A stretch of DNA of 5,023 bases from Methanobacteriota archaeon (GTDB lineage Archaea; Methanobacteriota; Methanobacteria; Methanobacteriales; Methanobacteriaceae), in the NCBI GenBank assembly GCA_023440975.1, contig JAEZRD010000115.1:1-5023 (forward strand), written 5' to 3'. Position numbers and translations under genes: made by a program. Positions 1-5,023 of the stretch are shown piece after piece; within the stretch, counting starts at the first letter, position 1; each line of letters opens with the position of its first letter. Under the pieces are notes generated by a model. The model ran no database searches. It was given only the letters and a program-made list of their open reading frames with translations, and was not told the DNA's origin.

Positions 1-2
1 AT

Positions 3-56
3 TATGTGAGTTTTATATGTTTATAAAAAAAACTTTTTTCCCTGTAAAATTTGCAT
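3..56 (+). repeat. Direct repeat copy 1 (partner at 390-438)
   Basis: Five blocks occur in the same order as in copy 2: TATGTGA, TTTTATATGTT, TTTTTT, CCTGTAAA (one mismatch) and TTGCAT. Only short A/T length differences separate them. The block TTTTATATGTT resembles an archaeal box A, so the repeat could be a duplicated promoter/leader. No open reading frame follows it. The copy begins almost at the window edge and may extend further left. Confidence 0.55.
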
Positions 57-389
57 TTTTATTTTAAAAGAGAAATAATTGCTAAAAAAAATTATCAAAA
101 ATTATAGATTATTTATTTTTAAATTAAATTTATTAAATTAAATATTACTATCCCAAAAAAAAAATAAATTATTAAAATAAAAATATCTAAAAAAATAAAT
201 TTTTTTAGCATTATAACTTCTTTTTTTTTAAAAAATTACAATTTAACTCATTTTTAATAAAAATTTTAATTTAAACAATTATATTTAACCCATAACTTTT
301 TTTATTTAAAAAATCTTTTAAAAAAAAGCATAATTCAATCTTAGATTAAATAGTAAAATATATTAATAATTATTGAATATAATTAGGAA

Positions 390-438
390 TATGTGATTTT
401 ATATGTTAAAAATATAATTTTTTACCTATAAATTGCAT
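390..438 (+). repeat. Direct repeat copy 2 (partner at 3-56)
   Basis: This copy carries TATGTGA (390-396), TTTTATATGTT (397-407), a T6 run (418-423), CCTATAAA (425-432) and TTGCAT (433-438), 387 bp downstream of the matching blocks of copy 1. Weak similarity may continue past the copy (an aaaa-gaga-taatt-like string in both). Two copies at this spacing rule out a CRISPR array. The function is unknown. Confidence 0.55.
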
Positions 439-631
439 AATATCATAAAAAAAATGAGATAAATTTTGGGATTTTAATAATTAAAATAATTTTTAATCTT
501 TTAGAATTTTTATTTTTAAAAAAAATGAAACAAAGAAAAGTAATTTAAGAAAATAATTAAAATAATTTTTTTTGTCAACTCTCCATATAAGAAAAAATAA
601 AAAAATAGAAATTCAAAAAAGAATAAAAAAA

Positions 632-659
632 AGAATTTTAAAATTACTTATAAAATTCT
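632..659. repeat. A/T inverted repeat (9-bp stem, 10-nt loop)
   Basis: AGAATTTTA at 632-640 is perfectly complementary to TAAAATTCT at 651-659. The stem holds a single G-C pair, so it is weak as RNA. In DNA this A/T-rich it could arise by chance. No gene ends or begins next to it. Confidence 0.25.
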
Positions 660-761
660 ATAAAATTTAATCTCATATATTTTATGATTTTCCAATTTCT
701 TTTAATATTTTTTCTACATTTTCTATAATATTTTTCATTTAATTGACTTTTTATTATATTC

Positions 762-914
762 TCAATGTATTAATGTAAAATTTGATTCTAATTCCTCTTT
801 TTTTATCACCTATTTAATGTGGGTGGTTATAGTGCAATGTTTTTCACATATTTTAAGTGCATATATTATTATATCAATATTACCTCCATAAATTAATAAA
901 CTTTTAAATATATT
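762..914 (-). pseudogene. Possible gene relic with in-frame stops
   Basis: A minus-strand frame is open from 914 to 813, stopped by TAG at 812-810, open again to 765, then stopped by TGA at 764-762. The peptide looks protein-like, for example GGNIDIIIYALKICEKH followed by a THIK ending, and after the stop VIKKEELESNF. Local G/C is higher than in the surrounding spacer. The frame has no ATG, GTG or TTG start before the first stop. GGAGGT at 887-882 reads like a ribosome binding site but has no start codon at a useful distance. I do not recognise a family. Chance cannot be excluded. Confidence 0.2.
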
Positions 915-956
915 TTAATTTTAATCAATTGAATAATAATTTTAATGTATTGTAAA

Positions 957-1088
957 TTATTCAGAGAATACTTGTAAATTAAAGCCCATTACAACTCCAA
1001 CTAAGATTATAAAAGAAATTAAATAGATCAAGAGAATACTCCACAAAAATACCATCTAATTTTTTCTGTCTTAAACTTTTTTATTCAT
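957..1088 (-). pseudogene. Small membrane protein gene, intact short ORF or decayed
   Basis: An ATG at 1055 opens a 32-residue frame ending at 957. It reads MVFLWSILLIYLISFIILVG and then a short tail ending in QVFSE, which is one strong transmembrane helix over residues 2-24. No ribosome binding site precedes this ATG. The same frame continues upstream to an ATG at 1088, encoding MNKKV, stop TAA, DRKN, stop TAG. The result would be a basic N-terminus before a membrane helix if the two stops were lysine codons (AAA to TAA, AAG to TAG). This makes a decayed 43-residue membrane protein gene plausible; alternatively the 32-residue ORF is used alone. No family is recognised. Confidence 0.3.
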
Positions 1089-1264
1089 TTAAAATTGTAA
1101 ATATTATATAATTAATTATTAATATGTTATAAATTCTGTATAAATTCGATTGTAATCATTTAATAAATAGATAAAACTATAAATTAATTATAGAAAAGTT
1201 CAAATACTTAAAATTATAATAAATAATTTTAGAAAATATCAAAATGTAAAAAAGGGGAAATGGT

Positions 1265-1375
1265 ATGGAAAGAAATAAATTACTTATTTTAAGATAAATT
1301 CGATTTAATATTCAGTTTGATTATGAAAGCTATGATTCAAGTACTCAAGCAGATACTTTTCTTAAAAGAAGATAG
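1265..1375 (+). pseudogene. Short gene relic with ribosome binding site and early stop
   Basis: GGGGA at 1254-1258 sits 6 nt before an ATG at 1265, good spacing for translation initiation. The frame encodes MERNKLLILR and is stopped by TAA at 1295-1297. It then stays open for 25 more codons with protein-like composition (IRFNIQFDYESYDSS, then a tail ending FLKRR) and ends at TAG 1373-1375. G/C is higher than in the flanking spacer. I do not recognise the peptide. It could be the remains of a small protein gene, or a real 10-residue ORF followed by chance sequence. Confidence 0.25.
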
Positions 1376-1435
1376 TAACTATGAGTAAGTGTATATGTGG
1401 TTAAATTTTATTATTTATATTAAAGATTTTTTTTT

Positions 1436-1442
1436 GGGGTGA
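1436..1442 (+). promoter_or_regulatory. Ribosome binding site GGGGTGA
   Basis: This match to the archaeal GGTGA/GGGG Shine-Dalgarno sequence lies 8 nt before ATG 1451. It follows a T9 run and is the main evidence that the tiny ORF is translated. Confidence 0.55.
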
Positions 1443-1450
1443 AAAATTTT

Positions 1451-1522
1451 ATGGATGGTGGAGATTTCTGGATAGTTTTCTTTGCTGTTATAGCAGCTAT
1501 CCTATTTTTAATGTATTGTTAA
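1451..1522 (+). CDS. 23-residue single-helix small membrane protein
   Basis: The ORF starts at ATG 1451 behind GGGGTGA (1436-1442), whose GGTGA core is the favoured archaeal ribosome binding site and lies 8 nt upstream. The protein begins MDGGDFW, has a hydrophobic stretch IVFFAVIAAILFLM (about residues 8-21) and ends YCstop. It has no basic residue and two acidic ones before the helix, so the positive-inside rule gives little guidance; an N-out single-pass orientation is possible. A run of 13 T residues begins 8 nt after the stop and would terminate a monocistronic transcript. It is too short for routine gene calling. The role is unknown. It could be a membrane microprotein that modulates a larger complex, but nothing nearby points to a partner. 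Confidence 0.55.
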   Translation: MDGGDFWIVFFAVIAAILFLMYC

Positions 1523-1530
1523 TATTATAA

Positions 1531-1543
1531 TTTTTTTTTTTTT
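1531..1543 (+). terminator. Oligo-T terminator after the small membrane ORF
   Basis: Thirteen consecutive T residues lie 8 nt after the TAA at 1520-1522. Intrinsic archaeal termination depends on non-template oligo-T tracts rather than on a GC hairpin, so this suits the end of the 1451-1522 transcript. Confidence 0.5.
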
Positions 1544-1601
1544 AATGGAATTTGCTTTAAAAATAATTATATTCGATTAATGTAAAACATTTCAATGAAT
1601 A

Positions 1602-1609
1602 TTTAAATA
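1602..1609 (+). promoter_or_regulatory. Candidate box A for the kinase gene
   Basis: TTTAAATA resembles the methanogen TATA box and lies about 53 nt before ATG 1662. Initiation some 25 nt downstream would give a leader of about 30 nt containing the ribosome binding site. In DNA this AT-rich such matches are frequent, so the assignment is tentative. Confidence 0.3.
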
Positions 1610-1644
1610 ATAGAATAAATAAAATAAAATTAAACAGTATAATA

Positions 1645-1650
1645 AGGGGA
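1645..1650 (+). promoter_or_regulatory. Ribosome binding site of the kinase gene
   Basis: AGGGGA ends 11 nt before ATG 1662. The spacing is slightly long, but it is the only purine-rich G cluster upstream, and it supports 1662 as the start. Confidence 0.45.
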
Positions 1651-1661
1651 TTTCATTTAAA

Positions 1662-2150
1662 ATGTATACATTAATATATGAATCAGAAGATTTAGAATTT
1701 GAAACTAAATTAGAATTTTCTAATTTTGAAGAATTATACCAAAAAGATTTAAAAACTCAAAAAGTAGAAGAATTACCTAATACCAGTTTATATAATAATT
1801 TAGGATTTGGAATTTTAATTTTAAAACCTTATAATAATGACTTTCTAATTTTATATTCAACAAATAAAATGCTATTCCAATATTTTAATCTAGATTTATC
1901 AGAATATGCAAAAGGTAAAATTTATGGAGAAATATTCCCTAAATTCAAATCATTACACTCATTTAAAAGATTTAATAATGCATACAATAATAATATCCGA
2001 ATAGATAGTAAATATAAATTATACAAAGATGGTAATCTAATTTTTTCATCAAGCCAATTTTGTATAAGACAAAATGATCTTTTATATATCTTTTCTAAAA
2101 ATGATACTGATAAAGTTTTAAATGAAATAAAATCAAAAAGATTAACATAA
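1662..2150 (+). CDS. Truncated 162-residue N-terminal PAS-like product of the kinase
   Basis: This is what ribosomes would make if the TAA at 2148-2150 acts as a stop. It has no catalytic part. Residues 48-80 (GFGILILKPYNN, then FLILYSTNKMLFQYFNLD) and GKIYGEIFPKF near 85-95 fit a divergent PAS core. The C-terminus ends in KSKRLT, the same linker sequence (KSERLT) that precedes the later PAS unit at about 2878. The truncation therefore falls exactly at a domain boundary. A stable, free PAS-like protein is conceivable, but I infer a non-functional remnant. Confidence 0.5.
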   Translation: MYTLIYESEDLEFETKLEFSNFEELYQKDLKTQKVEELPNTSLYNNLGFGILILKPYNNDFLILYSTNKMLFQYFNLDLSEYAKGKIYGEIFPKFKSLHSFKRFNNAYNNNIRIDSKYKLYKDGNLIFSSSQFCIRQNDLLYIFSKNDTDKVLNEIKSKRLT

Positions 2151-2189
2151 AATTTCAATCTAATTCAAGAATCAAGTAAAATAAGTATA

Positions 2190-2264
2190 TGTGAATATGA
2201 AAATGGAAAATACACATTTACAAGTGAAATTTATAATATACTTGGAATAAAAGTTGAAGATTAT
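2190..2264 (+). repeat. Near-identical DNA repeat in PAS unit 2 (copy 1)
   Basis: This 75-bp stretch encodes CEYENGKYTFTSEIYNILG and the following residues to DY. By direct comparison it differs from 2937-3011 at three bases, at a distance of 747 bp (249 codons, two PAS units). The rest of the units has diverged more. This suggests either duplication of a PAS pair or later gene conversion. Confidence 0.8.
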
Positions 2265-2708
2265 TCTGATGATGTAGATATTGTAGCAGAACATATTATT
2301 CCGGAAGATAGATGGATCTGGTCTAATGGTTGGAATTTATCACAAAAAACTCCTGAATCACAAGTAACTTACAGATTAATTAATGCAAATGAAGAATTAA
2401 TTTATCTTAAAGTCCATAATAAAGCAATATATGATGAAAATGGTGAATTAATACGTGTCATAGCATTATTACAAGATGTTACTCATGAAATATTAACTAA
2501 ACAAGAAGCAATTGATTTACAGAATAATTTAAATGTTATTAGTGATTTTAGTAAAATATTTATAGGTCAATTTCAAAATGACCAGTATACTTTTACTAAA
2601 GAAGTTTGTGATATTTTAGAAGTAAGTTCAAAAGATTACACAGATAATGATTTAGCAAATCTTATTATCCCTGAAGATTATGATGAATTTAAAGAACAAA
2701 TCAATAAT

Positions 2709-4247
2709 TTGTCACCTGAAAATCCCACAATTCAGTATATTCTCAGATTTAAAACTCCAAAAGGTAAAATTAAATATATAAATACATTTAGTAAAGGATT
2801 ATTTAATTATAATGGTAAATTAATTAAAATTACTGGTTTTAATCAAGATGTAACTGAAGAAGAAATTAATAAACGAAAATCTGAAAGATTAACTGAGAAT
2901 TTCTCAATTATTGAAAGTTTTAGTAAAACTTTTATTTGTGAATATGAAAATGGAAAATACACATTTACAAGTGAAGTCTATAATATACTTGGAATAAAAG
3001 TTGGAGATTATCCTGATAATGTAAATGTTATTGCAGAACATATTATCCCTGAGGATAAACATTTATGGGATAATGCAAATAAAAATTTAAGTCCAGAAAA
3101 TTCAGAATTCAATATAACATATAGAATCTTAACAAATTCTGGAGATTTATTATATATTTTATCCTATACAAAAGGATTATTTAATAGTGAAGGTGAATTA
3201 ATTAGGCTTGTTGGTATATTACAAGATGTTACTCTTGAAACATTAGCTAAAAAAGAAGCTATGGTATTAAAGGATGATTTAGAAACTATTCAAAAAACTA
3301 GTAAAATTGTTATTGCCAAATTTAAAAATGGGGTTTACTCTTATACTGATGAAATTTATGATATATTAGAAATTAAGAAAGAAGATTACCCAACTGATGT
3401 GGATTTAATAGAATTATTCGTTCTACCTGATAAGAAAGGTGATTTTAACGAACAAGTTGAAGAGATTTCACCAAGTAATCCTGAAACTTACCGTATCAGT
3501 ACTGTTAAAACACCAACAGGTAAAATCAAATATTTAGAAGGTTATTTAAAAGCTAAATTTAGTAAAAAAGGTGAATTTATAGAACTTGTTGGTTTCATAC
3601 ATGAAATTACAAATCGTATTGAAAGAGAAAGAGAGTTAGAGCAATTATCAGAAGATCGTAAAATTCTCCTTCAAGAAGTTCATCATAGAGTTAAAAATAA
3701 CTTGCAACTTATTTTAAGCTTTTTAAGTATTGAATCACGTTATTCTAAAGATAATCCTGAGTATGTTTTAGAACAGACACGTAATCGTATTAAAACTATG
3801 GCTTTAACTCATGAAGAAATATATAAATCACAAAATGTTTCAAGTATTAACTTACAAGATTTCTTAACAACAGGAATAGAGAACCTTTTTAATATTTATA
3901 CACTAAATACAGTTAAACTAAATTTAGATATAATTCCTGTTGATGTAGATATTGATACAGGTATACCTTTAGGTTTACTTACAAATGAAATTGCATTAAA
4001 TACTATTAAATATGCTTTCCCTGATGATGGTAAAGGTAATTTTTACATGAATTTAGTTGAAAATGAGGATAATTTGATTTTAAAAGTTTGGGATGATGGT
4101 ATAGGGTTACCTGAAGGTGTTGATTTATTTACAAGTAATAGTCTTGGTTTTATGATAATCCGTAATTTAAGTCAACAAATTGAAGCTAAATTATCTGTTT
4201 TAGAAGAAGAATCTGGTTTTGGTATAAAGTTAATAATTCCAAAATAA
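2709..4247 (+). CDS. Downstream kinase fragment if started at TTG 2709
   Basis: A caller ignoring the upstream coding sequence would place a gene here, starting at TTG 2709. I doubt that start: it lies in the middle of a PAS domain, no ribosome binding site precedes it, and homologous sequence continues without a stop back to 2151. No ATG or GTG lies in frame from 2151 to this TTG, and the first ATG (codon 534, 3261) is near the end of the fourth PAS domain. As an independent 512-residue protein it would carry half a PAS, two whole PAS domains, HisKA_2 and HATPase, so it could still be catalytically competent if it were expressed. Confidence 0.35.
   Translation: MSPENPTIQYILRFKTPKGKIKYINTFSKGLFNYNGKLIKITGFNQDVTEEEINKRKSERLTENFSIIESFSKTFICEYENGKYTFTSEVYNILGIKVGDYPDNVNVIAEHIIPEDKHLWDNANKNLSPENSEFNITYRILTNSGDLLYILSYTKGLFNSEGELIRLVGILQDVTLETLAKKEAMVLKDDLETIQKTSKIVIAKFKNGVYSYTDEIYDILEIKKEDYPTDVDLIELFVLPDKKGDFNEQVEEISPSNPETYRISTVKTPTGKIKYLEGYLKAKFSKKGEFIELVGFIHEITNRIERERELEQLSEDRKILLQEVHHRVKNNLQLILSFLSIESRYSKDNPEYVLEQTRNRIKTMALTHEEIYKSQNVSSINLQDFLTTGIENLFNIYTLNTVKLNLDIIPVDVDIDTGIPLGLLTNEIALNTIKYAFPDDGKGNFYMNLVENEDNLILKVWDDGIGLPEGVDLFTSNSLGFMIIRNLSQQIEAKLSVLEEESGFGIKLIIPK
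2937..3011 (+). repeat. Near-identical DNA repeat in PAS unit 4 (copy 2)
   Basis: Partner of 2190-2264, with three mismatches in 75 bp (ATT/GTC and GAA/GGA codons). Immediately upstream both units share an R-L-T linker; here the next codon is GAG, while in the first copy it is the stop TAA. Confidence 0.8.
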
Positions 4248-4253
4248 TTCTAA

Positions 4254-4264
4254 TTTTATTTTTT
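4254..4264 (+). terminator. Candidate T-rich terminator after the kinase
   Basis: TTTTATTTTTT begins 7 nt after the final TAA of the kinase frame. It overlaps the last codons of the convergent small gene, so the two transcripts probably overlap at their 3' ends. The T run is short and the assignment is tentative. Confidence 0.3.
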
Positions 4265-4522
4265 ATTAAATTTATAGGAACATGTGCAACTGTCTTTTAT
4301 AGAAGTGATTATGGTTTGTTTTGCATCTAATATTTCTTCAATATCACTTATACAACTTAAAATATGATCACTATCATATTCGTATAAGTAAAAACCTTTA
4401 ATTGTTATTTCACTTTCATCTTCATTAATTTCATAATCGAAATTTTTAATAAATGGACAGTTAAGATTAATATATTCTTCTAATCTTTTTTCTTTTTGTT
4501 CATCTAATTTTTTATTAGTCAT
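4256..4522 (-). CDS. Hypothetical 88-residue protein, paralogue of its upstream neighbour
   Basis: I do not recognise a family. The protein is soluble and charged, with no signal peptide or membrane helix. The predicted order is a helix (about 5-20), a beta hairpin (28-44), a helix (50-67) and a second hairpin (69-86). It aligns end to end with the gene at 4542-4811: shared KN (26-27), an I-x-x-D/E-x-E pattern before the hairpin turn, G43, E-x-IL-x-A (62-67) and a K-x-NKK C-terminus. Unlike the neighbour it has four cysteines (22, 57, 79, 81, the last two as CTC), which could bind metal or form disulphides. The start is ATG 4522, with a modest AGGGA 12 nt upstream. It lies 19 bp after the neighbour's stop and is probably cotranscribed with it. 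Its stop is 8 bp from the kinase stop. Confidence 0.7.
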   Translation of the reverse strand: MTNKKLDEQKEKRLEEYINLNCPFIKNFDYEINEDESEITIKGFYLYEYDSDHILSCISDIEEILDAKQTIITSIKDSCTCSYKFNKK

Positions 4523-4541
4523 GTTATTAATTTTCCCTGAT

Positions 4542-4811
4542 TTATACTTTTTTGTTTAATTTGAAGATTAATGTTATTTTATTATTTAGATTAATATAAG
4601 TTTCGTATTCTGCATTTAAAATTTTTTCTAAGTTTGGAACATCGTTTAGGGTTGATTGGATATTGGGTAAATCTCCTTTTCCGATTAGTAAAACTTTTTC
4701 TTCGTCATCACTAATTTTGTGGGATAAATTTTTTAATCCTGGTTGTGATTTATTTGTATATTTTATTAATTCCTGTCTTGTTTCTGGTTTTAATAGTTTT
4801 ACAGATTCCAT
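4542..4811 (-). CDS. Hypothetical 89-residue protein, first gene of a two-gene operon
   Basis: The function is unknown. The start ATG 4811 is well supported by AGGAGGGG on the minus strand at 4827-4820 and by a box A at 4876-4869. The protein is soluble, lysine-rich and free of cysteine. A first helix (about 8-20) precedes a KNLSHKISDDEEKVLLIGKG segment (27-46) predicted to form a beta hairpin. A second helix follows (50-67, containing NLEKILNAE), then beta strands ending in KLNKKV. This order matches the downstream gene closely despite low identity, so the pair arose by tandem duplication. A small regulatory or binding protein is possible, but nothing in the sequence fixes a role. Confidence 0.75.
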   Translation of the reverse strand: MESVKLLKPETRQELIKYTNKSQPGLKNLSHKISDDEEKVLLIGKGDLPNIQSTLNDVPNLEKILNAEYETYINLNNKITLIFKLNKKV

Positions 4812-4819
4812 ATTTTATA

Positions 4820-4827
4820 CCCCTCCT
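4820..4827 (-). promoter_or_regulatory. Strong ribosome binding site AGGAGGGG
   Basis: Read on the minus strand, AGGAGGGG lies 8 nt before ATG 4811, an almost full complement to the 16S rRNA 3' end. It is much stronger than the site of the second gene, suggesting that the first gene is translated more efficiently. Confidence 0.7.
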
Positions 4828-4868
4828 AAATATTTTTTTTTTAATTAATAATTAATTATTGTTTTTAT

Positions 4869-4876
4869 TATATAAA
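4869..4876 (-). promoter_or_regulatory. Box A promoter of the small two-gene operon
   Basis: The minus strand reads TTTATATA, a full match to the methanogen box A consensus, preceded by a purine-containing GAAACTAT stretch that could serve as BRE. Initiation about 25 nt downstream (near 4846) would give a leader of about 35 nt containing the ribosome binding site. Confidence 0.5.
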
Positions 4877-4948
4877 ATAGTTTCTATCATTAGGAAGTAA
4901 AAAAATTGTTTTTTTTTTTAACTTATAATTAAAATTAATTTAAAAAAA

Positions 4949-4989
4949 ATTGATAAATTAGTTTAAGAATAATGTATAATTTTATCAAT
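4949..4989. repeat. 9-bp inverted repeat around a TATA-like sequence
   Basis: ATTGATAAA at 4949-4957 is perfectly complementary to TTTATCAAT at 4981-4989, with a 23-nt spacer that contains TATAAT (4975-4980). The half-site centres are 32 bp apart, about three helical turns, which suits a dimeric regulator. No coding frame is seen between 4830 and the right edge. The element may control a plus-strand gene beyond the window or the minus-strand operon. Chance occurrence in A/T-rich DNA is possible. Confidence 0.3.
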
Positions 4990-5023
4990 ACAAATAAAAG
5001 AAGAACTAAAAATTATAAAAAGA

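Larger units (their letters stand above)
1..750. other. Gene-free, extremely AT-rich region
   Basis: I see no supportable gene here on either strand. Start codons are followed by stops within a few codons, and none has a convincing ribosome binding site at the right distance. The few SD-like strings (for example the complement of ccct at about 40-43) have no ATG behind them. Base composition is visibly lower in G/C than in the kinase gene. The region holds a diverged direct repeat (3-56 and 390-438) and a short A/T hairpin (632-659), both listed separately. It is probably non-coding spacer, or the 5' or 3' region of a gene lying beyond the left edge. Confidence 0.6.
1662..4247 (+). pseudogene. 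Multi-PAS sensor histidine kinase (HisKA_2), interrupted by one TAA
   Basis: This is a soluble sensor kinase that would autophosphorylate on histidine and pass the phosphate to a response regulator, which is absent here. One frame of 861 codons runs from ATG to the final TAA, broken only by TAA at 2148-2150 (codon 163). Domains by codon: PAS-like 45-150; four tandem PAS units starting near 164, 288, 413 and 538, each about 125 codons and ending in PAC-like QDVT/HEIT motifs; coiled linker 650-666; HisKA_2 668-745 with EVHHRVKNNLQ, the His beside Arg (675) being the likely phosphoacceptor; HATPase 765-861 with N-box NEIALN (Asn780), G1 DDGIGLP (811-817) and G2 SLGFM (827-831). No membrane segment is seen, so it should act in the cytoplasm. 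The PAS ligand is unknown. The sequence matching codon 163 in the duplicated PAS unit is GAG (Glu), so GAA to TAA is the simplest cause. Confidence 0.8.

Noticed and set aside
1..438. CRISPR array or IS ends formed by the repeat at 3-56 and 390-438
   Set aside because: There are only two imperfect direct copies 387 bp apart, with no transposase frame between them and no target-site pattern.
682..738. Minus-strand 18-residue ORF (MKNIIENVEKILKEIGKS)
   Set aside because: The peptide looks natural, but there is no ribosome binding site and no continuation; such lysine/isoleucine-rich short frames are expected by chance in this composition.
780..870. Structured RNA or tRNA in the G/C island
   Set aside because: No tRNA-like arm motifs or sizeable complementary stems could be found by eye.
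1381..1404. Seven-residue ORF MSKCICG
   Set aside because: It is interesting for its CxC, but has no ribosome binding site and is too short to distinguish from chance.
1545..1580. 11-residue plus-strand ORF after the T13 tract
   Set aside because: It is preceded only by T residues, with no ribosome binding site, and is too short to support.
2148..2150. Pyrrolysine or other recoding at the kinase stop
   Set aside because: The codon is TAA, not TAG or TGA, and nothing in the context suggests a recoding signal.
1922..2158. Minus-strand 78-codon open frame
   Set aside because: It lies wholly antisense to the N-terminal PAS coding sequence, has no ribosome binding site, and encodes low-complexity L/Y/I-rich peptide typical of a shadow frame.
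4663..4848. Plus-strand 61-codon open frame
   Set aside because: It is antisense to the well-supported 4542-4811 gene, its composition is F/S-rich shadow sequence, and there is no ribosome binding site at its start.

Overview
The window is extremely AT-rich. It has archaeal-type signals: TTTATATA-like box A elements, GGTGA/AGGAGG ribosome binding sites and oligo-T tracts after genes. It also carries a soluble multi-PAS histidine kinase of the HisKA_2 type, common in methanogens. I infer a methanogenic archaeon of the Methanobacteriales, with a low-GC genus such as Methanosphaera or Methanobrevibacter most likely. No marker gene in the window proves this.

Layout. Positions 1-750 are almost pure A/T with no supportable gene; they hold a diverged ~50-bp direct repeat (3-56 and 390-438) and an AT hairpin. 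Positions 760-1380 have local rises in G/C and protein-like reading frames broken by in-frame stops. I read these cautiously as gene relics: two on the minus strand (about 762-914 and 957-1088) and one on the plus strand (1265-1375). At 1451-1522 a 23-residue single-helix membrane protein has an excellent ribosome binding site and a T13 tract just after its stop.

Positions 1662-4247 form the main locus: one continuous plus-strand frame of 861 codons before the final stop, encoding an N-terminal PAS-like domain, four tandem PAS domains, a HisKA_2 dimerisation/phosphoacceptor domain and a HATPase domain. It is interrupted once, by TAA at 2148-2150 (codon 163). The rest of the frame and all catalytic motifs are intact, and the first 558 bases after the stop offer no conventional start codon. 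This looks like a recent nonsense mutation, a strain-level pseudogene or a sequence error, rather than two independent genes.

Two small minus-strand genes (4542-4811, then 4256-4522) run convergently towards the kinase, 19 bp apart and probably in one operon. They are paralogues of each other with no function I recognise. The upstream one has a good box A and a strong ribosome binding site. The last ~140 bases hold a 9-bp inverted repeat around a TATA-like sequence, which may belong to a gene beyond the window. No response regulator, tRNA, rRNA, CRISPR array or recognisable mobile element is present.
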